DNA of 64,000 bases from the NCBI GenBank assembly GCA_951213105.1, contig OX578148.1, forward strand, positions 142,792,043-142,856,042, read 5' to 3'. Shown one piece after another: positions 12,374 to 23,780 of this stretch. Position 1 is the first letter of the stretch, and each line of letters begins with the position of its first letter. The notes under the pieces were generated by a model, which did not search any database, was not told the DNA's origin, and saw nothing but the letters and a program-made list of their open reading frames with translations. This DNA comes from Amaurobius ferox (lineage: Eukaryota > Arthropoda > Arachnida > Araneae > Amaurobiidae). The translations under genes and the position numbers were made by a program.

Positions 12374-12651
12374 GGACGTTCAATGTCTGCGAGAACACTG
12401 TTATAATCAACTAATATGTATATATAAATCAAATTATTAAAATAACAATGCTTTCCAAAAAATACAGCTACATTTCACAATTATAGGGTCTTATGCATGA
12501 GCTGATCTGGATTGGAACATGAATACTTGAGAAAGTTCAGAGACACTTCTGACTTGACTTTTCCTTGAGGATATTTTGTAAAATACGTCAGTTTTACATA
12601 CAAATAGAAAGTAGACCATAGCTTGAATGCTCTGGTAGTTAAGAATCTTAC
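12374..12651. other. Intronic, no feature seen
   Basis: Short stretch between the piggyBac copy and the splice donor at 12651. Confidence 0.4.
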
Positions 12652-12782
12652 CATTGTACCAAAAGGGATAGCTCGGGAAGCGTGATAATAAATAGCAATG
12701 AAGTTTATCAAAAATGCTGTTCCACAAACAAGACATGGCAGAAAGAAAGCACTGATCACCATCTGTTTGATCCACTTTTTTC
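12652..12782 (-). CDS. TM9SF3: TM9SF3 coding exon (transmembrane segment with the [10 protein letters not shown] block)
   Basis: GA plus 43 codons: [18 protein letters not shown], then a hydrophobic helix, then [17 protein letters not shown]. The [10 protein letters not shown] motif is diagnostic for TM9SF proteins, and the KKW start matches the TM9SF3 form. Acceptor ttatttcag at 12783-12784; donor gtaaga from 12651. It ends in phase 0 and joins directly to V-A-V of the next exon 8.2 kb away. Confidence 0.95.
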
Positions 12783-13665
12783 CTGAAATAACAATTCACA
12801 TTTAGTAATAAAAAGACGTTCATTATTTTTTGTCATGCAAATGTTGAAGGGAAACAGTTGAAATTAAACTATTGCATAGACAGAATACAGAGAATCTTGT
12901 GAGAAATATATTTATGACTATTTAATTCCTTGCTAGAAGAGGCATTTCTTTCAATCTAAATAATATAAAAAATGAAGCAAAATTACATTTCCTTAAAAAG
13001 AACTCTTATAACACATCTCTGTTCAATTTAAAGCTTTATCTAAAGGATAAAATATTCTGGCTTTTATACGGAACAAATTTATGAAACATTGGAACTTTTC
13101 ATATTTAATGTCAAACTAGTCAAGCATATCTTTTCCATATTTTATCCTACTGGAACAAAATATAGTGATTACATTGTAATTGGAATCAGAAAATTGGTGC
13201 ATTACATGAAACCCCATAAGAAAGAATGTCTGATAATTGTAAATTTTCATGTTCCTAAAATAATAATAATAAAAAATAGATCATTTTGCTTGGAAAAGGT
13301 TCTTGGGAATGATTTTTAAAATTTCCCATAGATGACAGAGCTATTTAGCATCATTTAATGGAATTTTAATGCATATTTTGAATGTAAATTTGATAAAAAC
13401 CTAATTATTATTTGTGTCAAAAATATGCAAAATATTAAAAAAATGGATTTTTTTTTAACTCAAGAAAACAATGCAAACATATCCTTTATGATGTACAATG
13501 TGTAAATTTTGAACAATTATTTTGCAAATAATTTGTTTTATTTGTTAGACTTTTCTTTCATAGATTTGATAGAACCTGCTTTATTTTTTCTTTTGCAATA
13601 TTTTCTCTATCTGTAACATTTTCTGCTCATCAGTTAGCTTAGCTCAATATCTTTGAATGTGAATA
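12783..13665. other. Intronic, no feature seen
   Basis: AT-rich; I see no transposon ends or exon features. Confidence 0.4.
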
Positions 13666-14552
13666 CAGTCAAACTTGCTTATAATGAGCATGAAGGGGCT
13701 GATACGTTTGCTCATTAAACCCGATTTCAAAAAAAAAAAAAAAAAGACAGAAAAAAAAGGCAAAAGTGTTTACCGTTTATTTTTCATTTGATACAGAAAA
13801 AAAAAGTACCTCATTAATTTACTCTGGGTAGTTTCATTGCCTATTTCATTGGTATTTTTCATCCTATAAGGCTCATGGTACGAAAAACATCGCTACTTGT
13901 ATCTGGCATTTTAAAAAAACTTTGTAGTTTTTCTACACATTGCAAAGCTAATGAACATGTGAGTGGCAGTTCTACATGAAATTTCACATCCTCGTCACAA
14001 TTATCGTCTGCTTCATTATTTTGGGCATCTGCTTGTATTTGTACTATTTCAGTGACAATATCTTCTGGAGTTGGTATGTCAGAAGTCATTATATCATTGT
14101 CGACACATAAGTAATTTTTAAACTTGGAATTACTCATTTCCAAATTTAGTGTCACTTTAAATGAGTCTTCTGTTTTCTTTTCCTCATCAGACTGCCAATC
14201 TTTAGTATTCCAACCAGCCTTGCGGAAGCTATTTTTGATGAACTTTATTGTTACGTTTTCCCATGCATCGTTCAATAAATGAATTGCTTCAATTCACATT
14301 CGCATTTAAAGTTGTTCCTTTTTTGTCCCTTCTTTCCAGAAGCATCAAAATCAATTGCTTATGAAAGTGACACTTGAAACTTTTTATGATCCCTTTGTCC
14401 ATAGGCTGGAAAACAAATGTTTGGTGGTAAAAATTCAATCCTGATGTTTGTAAACCCAGTAATTTCAGGATGTGCCGAACAATTATCTACGAGAAGGAGA
14501 ATTTTACGCTTTTGTTTCCTCAGTGTAGCACCCAGTTAATGAATATTTTTGT
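13666..14552 (-). pseudogene. Tigger/pogo transposase relic with one terminal inverted repeat
   Basis: Read on the minus strand: LRKQKRKILLLVDNCSAHP (second catalytic Asp and the DNCSAH block), IEFLPPN, then after a frameshift QPMDKGIIKSFKCH (third Asp region), LLERRDKKGTTLNAN, another frameshift, and DAWENVTIKFIKNSFRKAGW. These are the ordered hallmarks of the Tigger/jerky DDE domain. The 3' end is CAGTCAAAC at 13666 next to TA, like Tigger ends with TA target sites. The DNA-binding half and the other end are absent: the sequence turns into the ~300-bp tandem repeat near 14552. Two frameshifts or more, so dead. Confidence 0.85.
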
Positions 14553-15640
14553 CAAACCGTATTCATCTTTGGATTTTTTGTCAAATGGTTAGCCCATATA
14601 CTAAATTTCAAGCTTCTATCACATCATAAAGGAGGCATTTTTCATTTGTTCGGCAAATCGAACATTTTAGTGAGCGCCCCCCCCCCCCCCCTACAATAGC
14701 AAATTTTGGAAAACTAAAATTGCACACTTTCTTCCTTTCCAATTTTTTACCCGTACACTAAAATTGAAGTCTCTATCTCATTGCAAAGCATACTTTTCCA
14801 GCATTTCACCTTTTGAATGCTTTTGTGTGGAGTACCCACCCCCTTAAATATACATTTTTGAAAAACTCTATTCTTTTTGTGATTTCTATCAGACGATTCA
14901 CCAATATACCAAATATCAAGCCTCCATCACGTTTTGAAAGGGGCGTTTCTCCTTTATTCTAAAAATCGAACATTTTGGTGTGCGGCACCCAAATGTTCGA
15001 TTTAAAGATTAAGTAGAAAATATTGGTAAACTGAAATTGTACACTTTCTTCCTTCCAAACTATCTACCCGTACACAAAATTTCAAATCTGTATTTCATCC
15101 CGAAACATGGTTTTTTATCAATTCACTTTTCGAACGTTTTACTCTGGAGCACCCCCTTAAACGAACATTTTTGAAAAACTATATTCATCTTGGGTGTTTT
15201 CGTCAAATGATTAGCTCATATACCAAATTTAAAGCCTCTATCAAATATTAAAGGAGCCTTTTCTCATTTATTCGCTAAATCAAACATTTTGGTGTGCGGC
15301 ACCCCCTTAAGTAGAAAATATTGGAAATCTAAAATTGCACACTTTCTTCCTTTTGAACGATTTACCCATACACCAAATTTGAAGTCTCTATCTCATCACA
15401 AAGCATGTTTTCCTATCATTTCACTTTTCAAACATTTTGGTGTAGAGTACCCCCCCCCCCCCCCTCTCTAGAGAATGTTTTCAAAAAATTCCGATTTTTC
15501 CAGGGTTTTTTATCGAACGACCGAGCCATGTACCAAATTGCAAGTCTATCTATTCGGAAAGTGCCTAAAAAAAGCATGACAGACAGACAGACACACAGGC
15601 AGACACTTGGCAATTAGTATAGATAGATAGATAGATAGAT
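14553..15640. repeat. Tandem repeat with ~300-bp unit, ending in (gaca)n and (taga)n
   Basis: The block tgcacactttcttcc recurs at 14721, about 15039 and 15336 (spacings 318 and 297). Around each are related segments: accaaatttcaagtctctat, the ...gaacattttggtg block, and a C-rich gcaccccctt box. Two of these C boxes have expanded to runs of exactly 15 C (14677-14691 and 15450-15464). The array ends in a gacagacagacagac stretch and a (taga)n microsatellite at about 15618-15642. It may be the repeated 3' part of some dispersed element; no coding capacity. Confidence 0.75.
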
Positions 15641-16720
15641 GCTGTCGAAAATAGCCATTTGAAAATCTCAGGTGAATAACATAACAGAAAGATGATGCAG
15701 TTTTTTCCAAATAAAGAATCTATGGTTGAAAAATGCACAGATTGACTTTATTTTTCATAATCCTTTACCAGAGACATTTTCTAGAAGCTGGATAGCAGTA
15801 TGGTACAAATTTACTTACAATTTGAGCTTTTATTGCTCATGTTAAAGTTAAACACACTTAGACCCGATGTGATGCTGTAGTTGACAGCTAGGCACAAATG
15901 TATTTGCCTAAAATAATTTTGAAGACCCAGACCGTTTGACTAGTCCTAAGACTTGAGCAGCTATTTGAATGGCCGAGGCCTAAAATAGTGTTGAAATCCA
16001 GTAATTCTGCTTGTATTCCTCCACCATGTTGTGGTAATATGCTTTTGGATAACTTTACACAGCTATATTTAATTTGAAACTGAAGTACTCTTAACACAGA
16101 CTAAAATAGTCACAAATTATACCTTCATTACTTCAAGAACTGCTTGCTACACCGTGCCGATAAGATCAAAACTCGATCAATAAATGCTCACATCGTAATG
16201 ATAAACACCGTCATCAATACCGGAACTCCTTCCCCAAAAATTAACTACAGGCTATTAACTACAGTTAATCAGATTGAATCCCGAATGGAATCTTGTTTCC
16301 GAAAGGAATGAAGTACCAAAAAATTGCAGCATCAGGTTGTGTTTTATATATATCGGAGGATGGGACCTTTCCAGAATGTGAACGTAACTGCAAACATCCT
16401 CGGTTATTCAAATTACTTGCATACATGTTGAGCACCGGATTTGTATGATACACATACCGGAAAAATGCTGTGATTCACTCCCGAGAACGAAGTAAATCGT
16501 TCAAATGAACTTATGAGTTGAACATCCTTCAGGGGAATCATAATTGTTTTATTTACATTTTCCGAACGTGAAAAGCAAAAAGGAAAATCACTATTCATTT
16601 TCTAGCAGATTTTATCTTAAAAATAAAGCGAAACGCATAGTTTTTGCATCGAAAAGGGTAAATTTAGAATAAAATACAGATAATTTAAAATAGCTATGTG
16701 ACATCAATGGAATTTCTTAA
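15641..16720. other. No gene seen
   Basis: Intronic sequence; short open frames only, with no recognisable family. Confidence 0.4.
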
Positions 16721-16726
16721 AATTGG

Positions 16727-17400
16727 GTAGTTAAGTCACTCTGTTGGAGGATGTTGGTACAATTTGAAAAAATAAAACCTACCTATTTTGTTTTCAAAAT
16801 GACCAACAAAAATTCTCAAAATCAGAAATAAGACTTAACATGTTTGAATGTAAGAGTTAAATGCAATTTTTGATAACAAATAAATATGACCACTCTAGGA
16901 TGAACTGTTAAAGATATTTAACATTTTCTGAATTTTTAAAGAGCTGCCGATGTTTTAAAATGTGTTACGATGCCAAATACAAAAGATGTATTAAAACTGT
17001 ACACTGGATTTAACATCAAATAAGTATAATGTGTATTGTAGGAAATCATGCAAAAAAACATTCTATACATTTTGGGACTTCTAAAACACAAGTCTAATAT
17101 TTTTAGTGTGACTTTGTGTCTGTGTGATGTATATATTCACTCTAGCTCAAAAACTATTCAACAAAACATCATAGAATTTGGTAAGTCACTTGTGAGTTAC
17201 CCTGGTGCTGATTAGATTTTAGTACAACTCAAGAAAATAAAACCTGCATTTCTTTGTAAAATGACCTGCAAAAATCATGAAAATCTGAAATAAAAAGCCA
17301 AACATATTTAAATATATTAATTAAATGCATATTTTATATGTAATTTTTTGTGATGAAAAGAATATAACCAATTCCATCACTCTAGGACAAACCACTTTTG
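16727..17400. repeat. Two diverged direct copies of a dispersed repeat (third copy inverted at about 19470-19680)
   Basis: 16727-16960 and about 17183-17400 share, in order: gttaagtcact/ggtaagtcact, a-aataaaacct, aaaatgacc, aaatctgaaataa, and the atcactctaggac block. The segment about 17100-17290, with ttaccctggtgctgatt, is reverse-complemented near 19505-19680 inside the hAT-like element. Confidence 0.6.
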
Positions 17401-18097
17401 AGATGATTCAGTTTTTTGCCACATACAACACCATCATTTGAAAATGCATCCAGTTGCCAAGTGAAAACGAAAATTGAATTAAAATTAAATTACGAATTAG
17501 GTGTCATTTTAAATAAGTATCTATGCTATCTTTTGCAATTAAACTCAATTTAATTCATTATGAAAGAAAGAAAAGGAAAATGAACCTGAGTCTATAGGAA
17601 AAGTCATGTGCTGCCCAGATTCTATTTTTTCTTTTCACACCAACATTTCTATTACTCTCAACATTTATGCCAGCTCTTTGTTTATTTACAGAAATATTAA
17701 CATTGTCTCCATTTATTTTCTGATTCATTTTTGGTTTCCTAATTTTCACATCAATTGGTTAGTTGCTTATATATTCTGAATAGGGGGGGGGGGAGATATA
17801 AATAAAACCGAAATATCATTTCAATTACATTCTATATAACAAATTTCCTTAAATTCTGCAAAAATTCTGAGCTGCGCAAGATGTGACCATCATAAAAACA
17901 TCGCACATCAAATCTGGCTTAATAAAGGAAGATGTCTGGAGCGGGAAATCTAAATGTTGAGCAGCAATGAAATTGGGTCCATGGGTATTTCAGGACTCGG
18001 GAAGGTGCACCTCAGAGTTAGTTTATTAAATTTCGAATTAGATTTTTTGTTATTTAATGTTTTAAAATTTTCATACAAATTGGTTCCCTACTGACCG
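17401..18097. other. No gene seen
   Basis: AT-rich, with a G11 run near 17783-17793. Confidence 0.4.
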
Positions 18098-18230
18098 AAA
18101 GTATTATCACAGAGTTTCCATATTAATGGCATCAGAAAGATCGAAAAATTATCTTTCAAAAAAACTTTGAATGGAATCCATATGATTAATAGACAAATTC
18201 TCATGAATTTTTAAAAAATGTATACAATTC
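18098..18230 (+). repeat. Dispersed ~130-bp repeat (copy 1 of 3)
   Basis: The segment with actttgaatggaatccata and attaatagac recurs at about 32136-32270 on the plus strand and about 57645-57760 inverted. No coding potential; family unknown. Confidence 0.6.
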
Positions 18231-19391
18231 GTGTGTTTAAAACATCCCCATTTTTTATATTGCAATATAAAAAACTTACCTAAAAAATGATTGCAATTGG
18301 ATGTTTAAATCTAACAGTAGCTCCTTTAAATATTATACACTAATCCAAAACAAAAATATATTCTGAACCCATTCATTTAGTACTGGAAAAATTTTCAAAT
18401 AAGCAAACTTAAAATTTAAAAAAAAATTTCCCTGTGGCAATTTCTTGATCATGGCTGAGAGCTACCGCCATCTATTAGCAAATACGTTTAATACTATACG
18501 CAAAGACTTTTTCTTTTTACAGTAGTAGAGAGTGTACGGATCATGGCAAGGGAGTTGAGGCCATTTTGTTCCTTTCATGGTTTAATGAGCAGTCAAAATG
18601 AAAATAAAATGGAGCATTAAAAATATAAAAATTTTGCATTGTGGAAAATATGGAAAACATATAAATTGGTCTAATTGTGCTGAAATTGTTGAAATCAAAA
18701 TTTAAATCGTGTCCAGTGGCAGATTTTAACATAAAATGTAGTTGTTGTAAATTACAGGTTCCGGTTTTTTGATATGGAGGGGGTGGGGTTGTACCATATC
18801 CATTTCGACAATGCATGTGGATTACTAAGAAATTTCACTGTTATTTATGTAAATAGTACATTAGTAGATTTTAATGTAAAATCTTTGCAAGTGACAGGTT
18901 TCAGTTTTGTGATTGAGGGGGAAGGGGGTCATATCATAGCTGTTGCGCTGATGTACACAGATTGCATACAATTTTCATTGTAATTGATGTGAATAAAATT
19001 TATTTATTTTATTTTATATAACTATCCTGCTTTAACTCCTGAGACACAAAGTACATTTTCTGGTATTAATATAATTATAAGAAAAAAGCATTGAATTTAA
19101 AATTCTTCCCACTTGATTTGAAACTAAACCTGCAGTGTATCCCTTTGCACAAACCACATGTTAGGAAAAGTGCAAAGTGTAACCGCCGGAGTCATTTGCA
19201 AAATTAAGTGATGGAGAGTGGGCCATAACGTGCACCTGGTGCACAGGGCTTAAGGATCCACAGGGGATTTCTCGATATGCAACCAATTTCTCAAACACTA
19301 CTGATGCATACAGCTCCACCCCTTTCACATCACACCCATTCCCAAGCCTAAATGATGTACCTCAAGGCAGAGGCCGAAGAGTAGCACTAGG
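18231..19391. other. No gene seen
   Basis: AT-rich intron. Direct similarity exists between about 18690-18790 and 18840-18920 (agattttaa-taaaat, acaggtt-cggttttttgat, gaggggg), a weak tandem repeat. Confidence 0.4.
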
Positions 19392-20165
19392 CAGAGTTGG
19401 GCAAAATGCACTAAAAATGTATTTTCCATACAAAATACATAAGTTTTAGGGAATAATATATAACATACAAAAGGCAGGTTTTCTTTATCACGAATAGTAC
19501 CAAAATCCAATCAGCACCAGGGTAACCCACAAATGACTTATCTATAAAATTTTGTGAAATTTAGTCAATTAGTTTTAGAATTAGAGTGGATATATACATT
19601 GCACAGACGTTATGCTAAAATAGTGCTTTTGTGTTCTAGAGGTCTCAAAATGTGCAGATCTGTTGAAAACTCAAGTTACGAGTTTTGACATGATTCCAAT
19701 ACTTTCACTATGCATTACCATGTATTGTAGGGAAAGTAAAAACAAGAAATTTATACAAAAAAATCCGCTATATCTTCATTCAGTGAAAAATGGTTTGTAC
19801 ACTTCATTTTTGATAGAACTATAAAGGATTTTAATTCGCTTTTGCATACATAAATTTTCAGGAAAACTAGCATCTACAAAACTCTAAATGAAAACCCTTA
19901 GTGCAGTATTTTCAAAATGTGTTCCATGGAACCCTTGAGCTTCCACGACTGTATTCCAGGGGTTACATAACATGATAGTTTCGTGTAAATTTTCTTAAAA
20001 ATTAAAAAAAACAAGTAACATTTGTATGCATAATTTGGAACACAAAGGACTTTTTCTCATTTTGGAGTTTTGCAATAAAATTAAATTTCAAAAGGGTTCT
20101 GCTACTAAAAAAGTTTGCTACTAAAGGGGTTCTGCTACTAAAAAAAATGCTGCTTTAGTGAATCC

Positions 20166-20765
20166 CGCTATTCTCTCCAGAATTCGACTCTGAATCCATA
20201 TCAGTTATCATCTAAACTCTATCTATAGCCAATCTTAAGAAATAAATTTCAATTTTTTTAAAGAAATTTTTTCAAACCAAAAGTGAAAAAAGAACTGGAA
20301 GTGGAAATTTGTAGTTAACCCCCAATCCACTCTGGAATTTTATGCTGCATCCATATCAGTCATTATCTCTATCTACAGCCAATTCTGAGAAATATATGCT
20401 TTAAGGAAAATTCTTAAACCAGAAGTGGCCAGTTGCACCTTGTTGCTGTTCGGCCTTTTTTGGCGAGCTGTACAGTCTGGGCTGTGGAAACCAGAGGTGG
20501 AAAAGAAACCGCTAGGGGAACCATCCTATTTCCTCCAGAATTTGATGCAGAATCCATCTCATCAGTCAGCATCTATAGCCAATTTTAAGGTATAAATGAT
20601 TCAAAGTGACAATTTTTGAACCAGAAATGAAAAACGACTGGAAGTAGAAATCCATAGTAAACCTCCAACCCCGCAGAAATAGGATGCTTAACTTCAAATC
20701 TGTCATCATCTGAGCTCTATCTATAGCAGACATAGGTAGATAAGAAATAGATGTTTCAAGGAAAC
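20166..20765. repeat. Four diverged tandem units (~140-205 bp)
   Basis: Landmark gaatccatatcagt recurs in altered form near 20193, 20346, 20550 and 20690. Each is followed by tctatctatagccaat-type sequence, a taagaaata segment, and accagaagtggaaa-type sequence. One unit carries a ~60-bp insertion (20425-20490). Old and non-coding. Confidence 0.65.
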
Positions 20766-21474
20766 ATTTTTCAAAACAATATAGTATGGCAAATTTTTGC
20801 CAACAATAAAATTCGTGATATAGCGTAATCTCAATTAAACAAATGTCTTAGATGTGATGTCTTAGATTACCTATAGATGTGTTTTAAAATTTTTTGTTGC
20901 TTCAAAAGTCCCATTTATAACGACATATTTTGGTTTCCATAATTATCAACTCATCTTACTTTTGGCTAAGTCCATATCAATTCAGGCAGACAAAGAAAAT
21001 GTTTTTGAATTTAACAAATATGTTTTTAAATTTAACATATGTTAAAATTAACCATATGTTAATTTAACATATGATAAAATTAAGAAATCCGTATTTTTTT
21101 GTTTTGTTCAAAAAAATTCCTGGCCCGAGATACTGGCTGCCAAAGATGGCACCTCGGGTGCCATTTCTCGTGATTTTTGGCAAAATTTTAAAACGCTCTA
21201 TCTTTGGAACAGTTCAAGATATTTTGTTGCGGTTCTTTTTATTTGAAATATAATATTTTTCTGATTAAAATTATATCCTCCATTTGGAAATATGTGTCCA
21301 AGTTCTCTTGCTGTAGCCTTCTGAATTTTTTTTTTTTTTTTTTTTTTTTTTGAAAAATCAAAAATACTTTTTTTTTTTTTTCAAAAATGTCAATCCTAAA
21401 AATTCTGATTTTTTGACTGTTGATCAGTACCATAGAGTACTACATTCTTTGAAAAGGAGAACAATTAGATACAA

Positions 21475-22850
21475 CATATAGTCCCGGGCCAGATAAGATT
21501 TTGCCAAATTTTCTGGTGAATCTTAGTGAAAGTTCCTTAAATGTGCTGCTCAGGATAATTAATGTGACATGGACGAATGGCCTTCCAAGTGAGTGGCGGA
21601 AAGCTGAAGTTATTCCAATTCTTAAGAACGATAAAGATCCTAGTGCAATATCTAGCTATCGACCTATCTCCCTCACCAGTGCTGTTTGTAAATTGACGGA
21701 ACGCTTGATTGCTAGCAGGTTCAAAATCTATCTGGAAAATTATGATTGCCTCTCATCTAGACAGGCAGGCTTTAGGAAAAACAGGAACTCTGTCGAACAG
21801 ATAGTTAGACTGACACAAATGATTAAGGACGGGTTTCACTACAAACAGAGTTCCGTGGCAATTTTTATTGATTTCCAAACTGCCTTTGATAGAGTGTGTA
21901 GAAAGGGACTATTGAAGAAAATTATGGACATGGGAATTTGTGGGAATATGTTTAGATGGATCAAGTCCTTTTTGGTCCAGAGATTCATTAGAACCAGATT
22001 CGGAGGTTCAGTCTCTTCATATAAACAGACTTGACAGGGACTCCCTCAGGACTCGGTGTTGAGCCCGATCTTGTTTAACATCATGATCAACGATGTAATA
22101 CAGAGAATTATGGATGCTGACAGGGAAGTTGAAGCCCTCCTTTATGTGGACGATTTGGTCCTATGATCCTCAGGCAGAGACATGCAGCATATCCAACTTT
22201 CCTTGAACAAAGCTCTTGAAAATATTTTATTATGGACTGAAGAAAACCATATGATTATAAATATTAACAGGACAAATTACCAGGTTTTTACCTTGAGTAC
22301 AAAACCTTGTGATGTTAGTCTGTTTTATGGACCCAATAAATTAATTAAAACGGCAAATGCTTTATACCTGGGGATCACTTTAGATCCCAGGCTAAGTTGG
22401 AATAACCAAGCCAATCGAATGATTGACATCGGCAACTCCAGAATCAGGCTCTTAAAAAGGCTTGCAGGAGAAAGGTGGGGCGCCTCACAGGACTTACTCT
22501 GCACCACCTATAAGTCCTACATCAGACCTGCAGTCGAATATGGAGCTGAGCTACTGATAACTGCATCTGAAACCATCCAGAAGAAATTGGAGATTGTACA
22601 AAATAATATCCTTAGACTTATTACTGGTGGGGCTTTTCCCACCCCTATTGAGGTCATGCAAATTCAGGCTGGTCTGGAACCATTGGTGGATCGGAGACAA
22701 AGAGCTGTCTTGAAACTTTCTGAAAAACTTTTGAGAACTGATGGTTTTTGGAAGGCATATACACCTGCCCAGACTAGGTTAAAAACTCAAAGAACCTTTT
22801 TGAGTATAGCCAATGAATTGTTAGATAAATTTGATATTCCGGGTGTTGAA
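21475..22850 (+). pseudogene. Non-LTR retrotransposon reverse transcriptase, 5'-truncated (Jockey/I-like)
   Basis: Starts abruptly at SPGPDKILPNFL (RT finger motif) and continues through SSYRPISLTSAVCKLTERLI, QAGFRKNRNSVEQI, FIDFQTAFDRV, LPQDSVLSPILFN and the catalytic YVDDLVL (about 22148) to the thumb-like region TYKSYIRPAVEYGAELL and RLITGGAFPTPIEVM. One frame runs the whole length with just two stops, both TGA: at 22032 (just before the PQxSVLSP motif, where Arg is common) and at 22164 (after YVDDLVL, where Trp is usual). The usual Gly of PQGSVLSP is Asp. The endonuclease domain is missing, as expected from 5' truncation; the plus strand stays open into the neighbouring element after about 22850. 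Confidence 0.88.
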
Positions 22851-22861
22851 AAGGAGCCTTT

Positions 22862-23470
22862 GTTGTCACAGGATGACTATAATAGGGATCCGGTTTTCCA
22901 AACACTCCTTTTGCAGACCTCACATTTCTTGTTTTGTCCACCATGAATTTTGTTGCAGATGGAATGTGGTGCAAAATTTGTGAAAAGAACACTGGGATAA
23001 TTGTTAGAACTTGCACCTCTGCATTGTAGGATCCACACGATTCAACAGCTAAATTGATGTTTGATATAAATTCCTGCTTCTTTAGGTTCATTTTTTTTTC
23101 TGAAGATGGAATTTCTATGTTGAAGAGCTTGGTCAGTTTTCTTTTGGTGTACTCACCCACAGCTTCTCTGTGCTTTCTTGATGCATACTGATTATGACTG
23201 GACTTCACTGACCATGGTTTCCTAAGAGGACTAACACCAACCTCTACAGCTGACTGACTCGGGGAATCTTTCTGCAGATACAAAATCTCCATCATTCACA
23301 CCATGGGAGATTTCTTGCTCAGGTAGTGTCATTTTTGATATTCTGTCAAAGCATTTAGAACACAGAAAGTTATCACTGGAAACATCTTGACTTGGAAACA
23401 GAGTCTTGAAATGAGCACTCTTATTCCCAACCTGAAGAAAGTGTGTTTTTTGGCTAGTCTTATATATCAC
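22862..23470 (-). pseudogene. Partial gene of the long-inverted-repeat element, frame broken
   Basis: On the minus strand, 23470-23231 reads KTSQKTHFLQVGNKSAHFKT, then SSDNFLCSKCFDRISKM (a CxxC pair). After a one-base shift near 23280, the second frame reads SPLRKPWSVKSSHNQY, ASRKHREAVGEYTKRKLTKL, VQVLTIIPVFFSQ and FMVDKTRNVRSAKGVFGKP. From memory, the last part resembles a repeated protein family in arthropod and cnidarian genomes with a 'LTLxPxxW...YMVRxARxLxxxKGI' stretch. I cannot name the superfamily. The gene stops where the RT fragment begins, so the C-terminal part is lost. Confidence 0.5.
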
Positions 23471-23669
23471 TCTTTAATGGATATGCAAATAGTCAGCACA
23501 CTTCACTCTCCTGTGGCATTTCAAACCCAGTCCTTTCCACAAAACATCATGCAACTCAATCACCAGAATCCTCACAAAAACTTACTTAAGTGCTGTTGGA
23601 CCACAAATAGAGTGAACTGCTCTCTTTGTTTGCCTGTTGACAACTAAACTGTGAATTCATGTGTCCTCC

Positions 23670-23677
23670 CTTTTATA
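23670..23677 (-). promoter_or_regulatory. TATA box of the minus-strand gene in the nested element
   Basis: On the minus strand this reads TATAAAAG. It lies 24 bp downstream of the heat-shock-element array (23701-23780) and about 30 bp upstream of a plausible start near 23645. A consensus donor gtaagt follows at 23585-23580, suggesting a short first exon. Confidence 0.6.
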
Positions 23678-23700
23678 TGCTAGGCCAAACACACAAAATT

Positions 23701-23780
23701 ATCTGGATGGTTCCAGATTGTTCTAGAAGGTTCTGTTACATTCTGGAATTATCTGGATGGTTCCAGATTATTCCAGAAGA
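23701..23780 (-). promoter_or_regulatory. Array of eight decamers matching heat-shock-element pattern TTCnnGAAnn
   Basis: The 80 bp divide without gaps into eight 10-mers: atctggatgg, ttccagattg, ttctagaagg, ttctgttaca, ttctggaatt, atctggatgg, ttccagatta, ttccagaaga. Heat shock factor binds inverted nGAAn units spaced 5 bp apart. The centre, TTCTAGAAGGTTC (23721-23733), is a perfect three-unit site and the other units match with one or two changes. The position, just upstream of a TATA box, is that of an inducible promoter. Confidence 0.65.

Noticed and set aside
23701..23780. CRISPR-like or simple decamer satellite
   Set aside because: No spacers, eukaryotic context; the TTCnnGAA pattern next to a TATA box fits an HSE promoter better.
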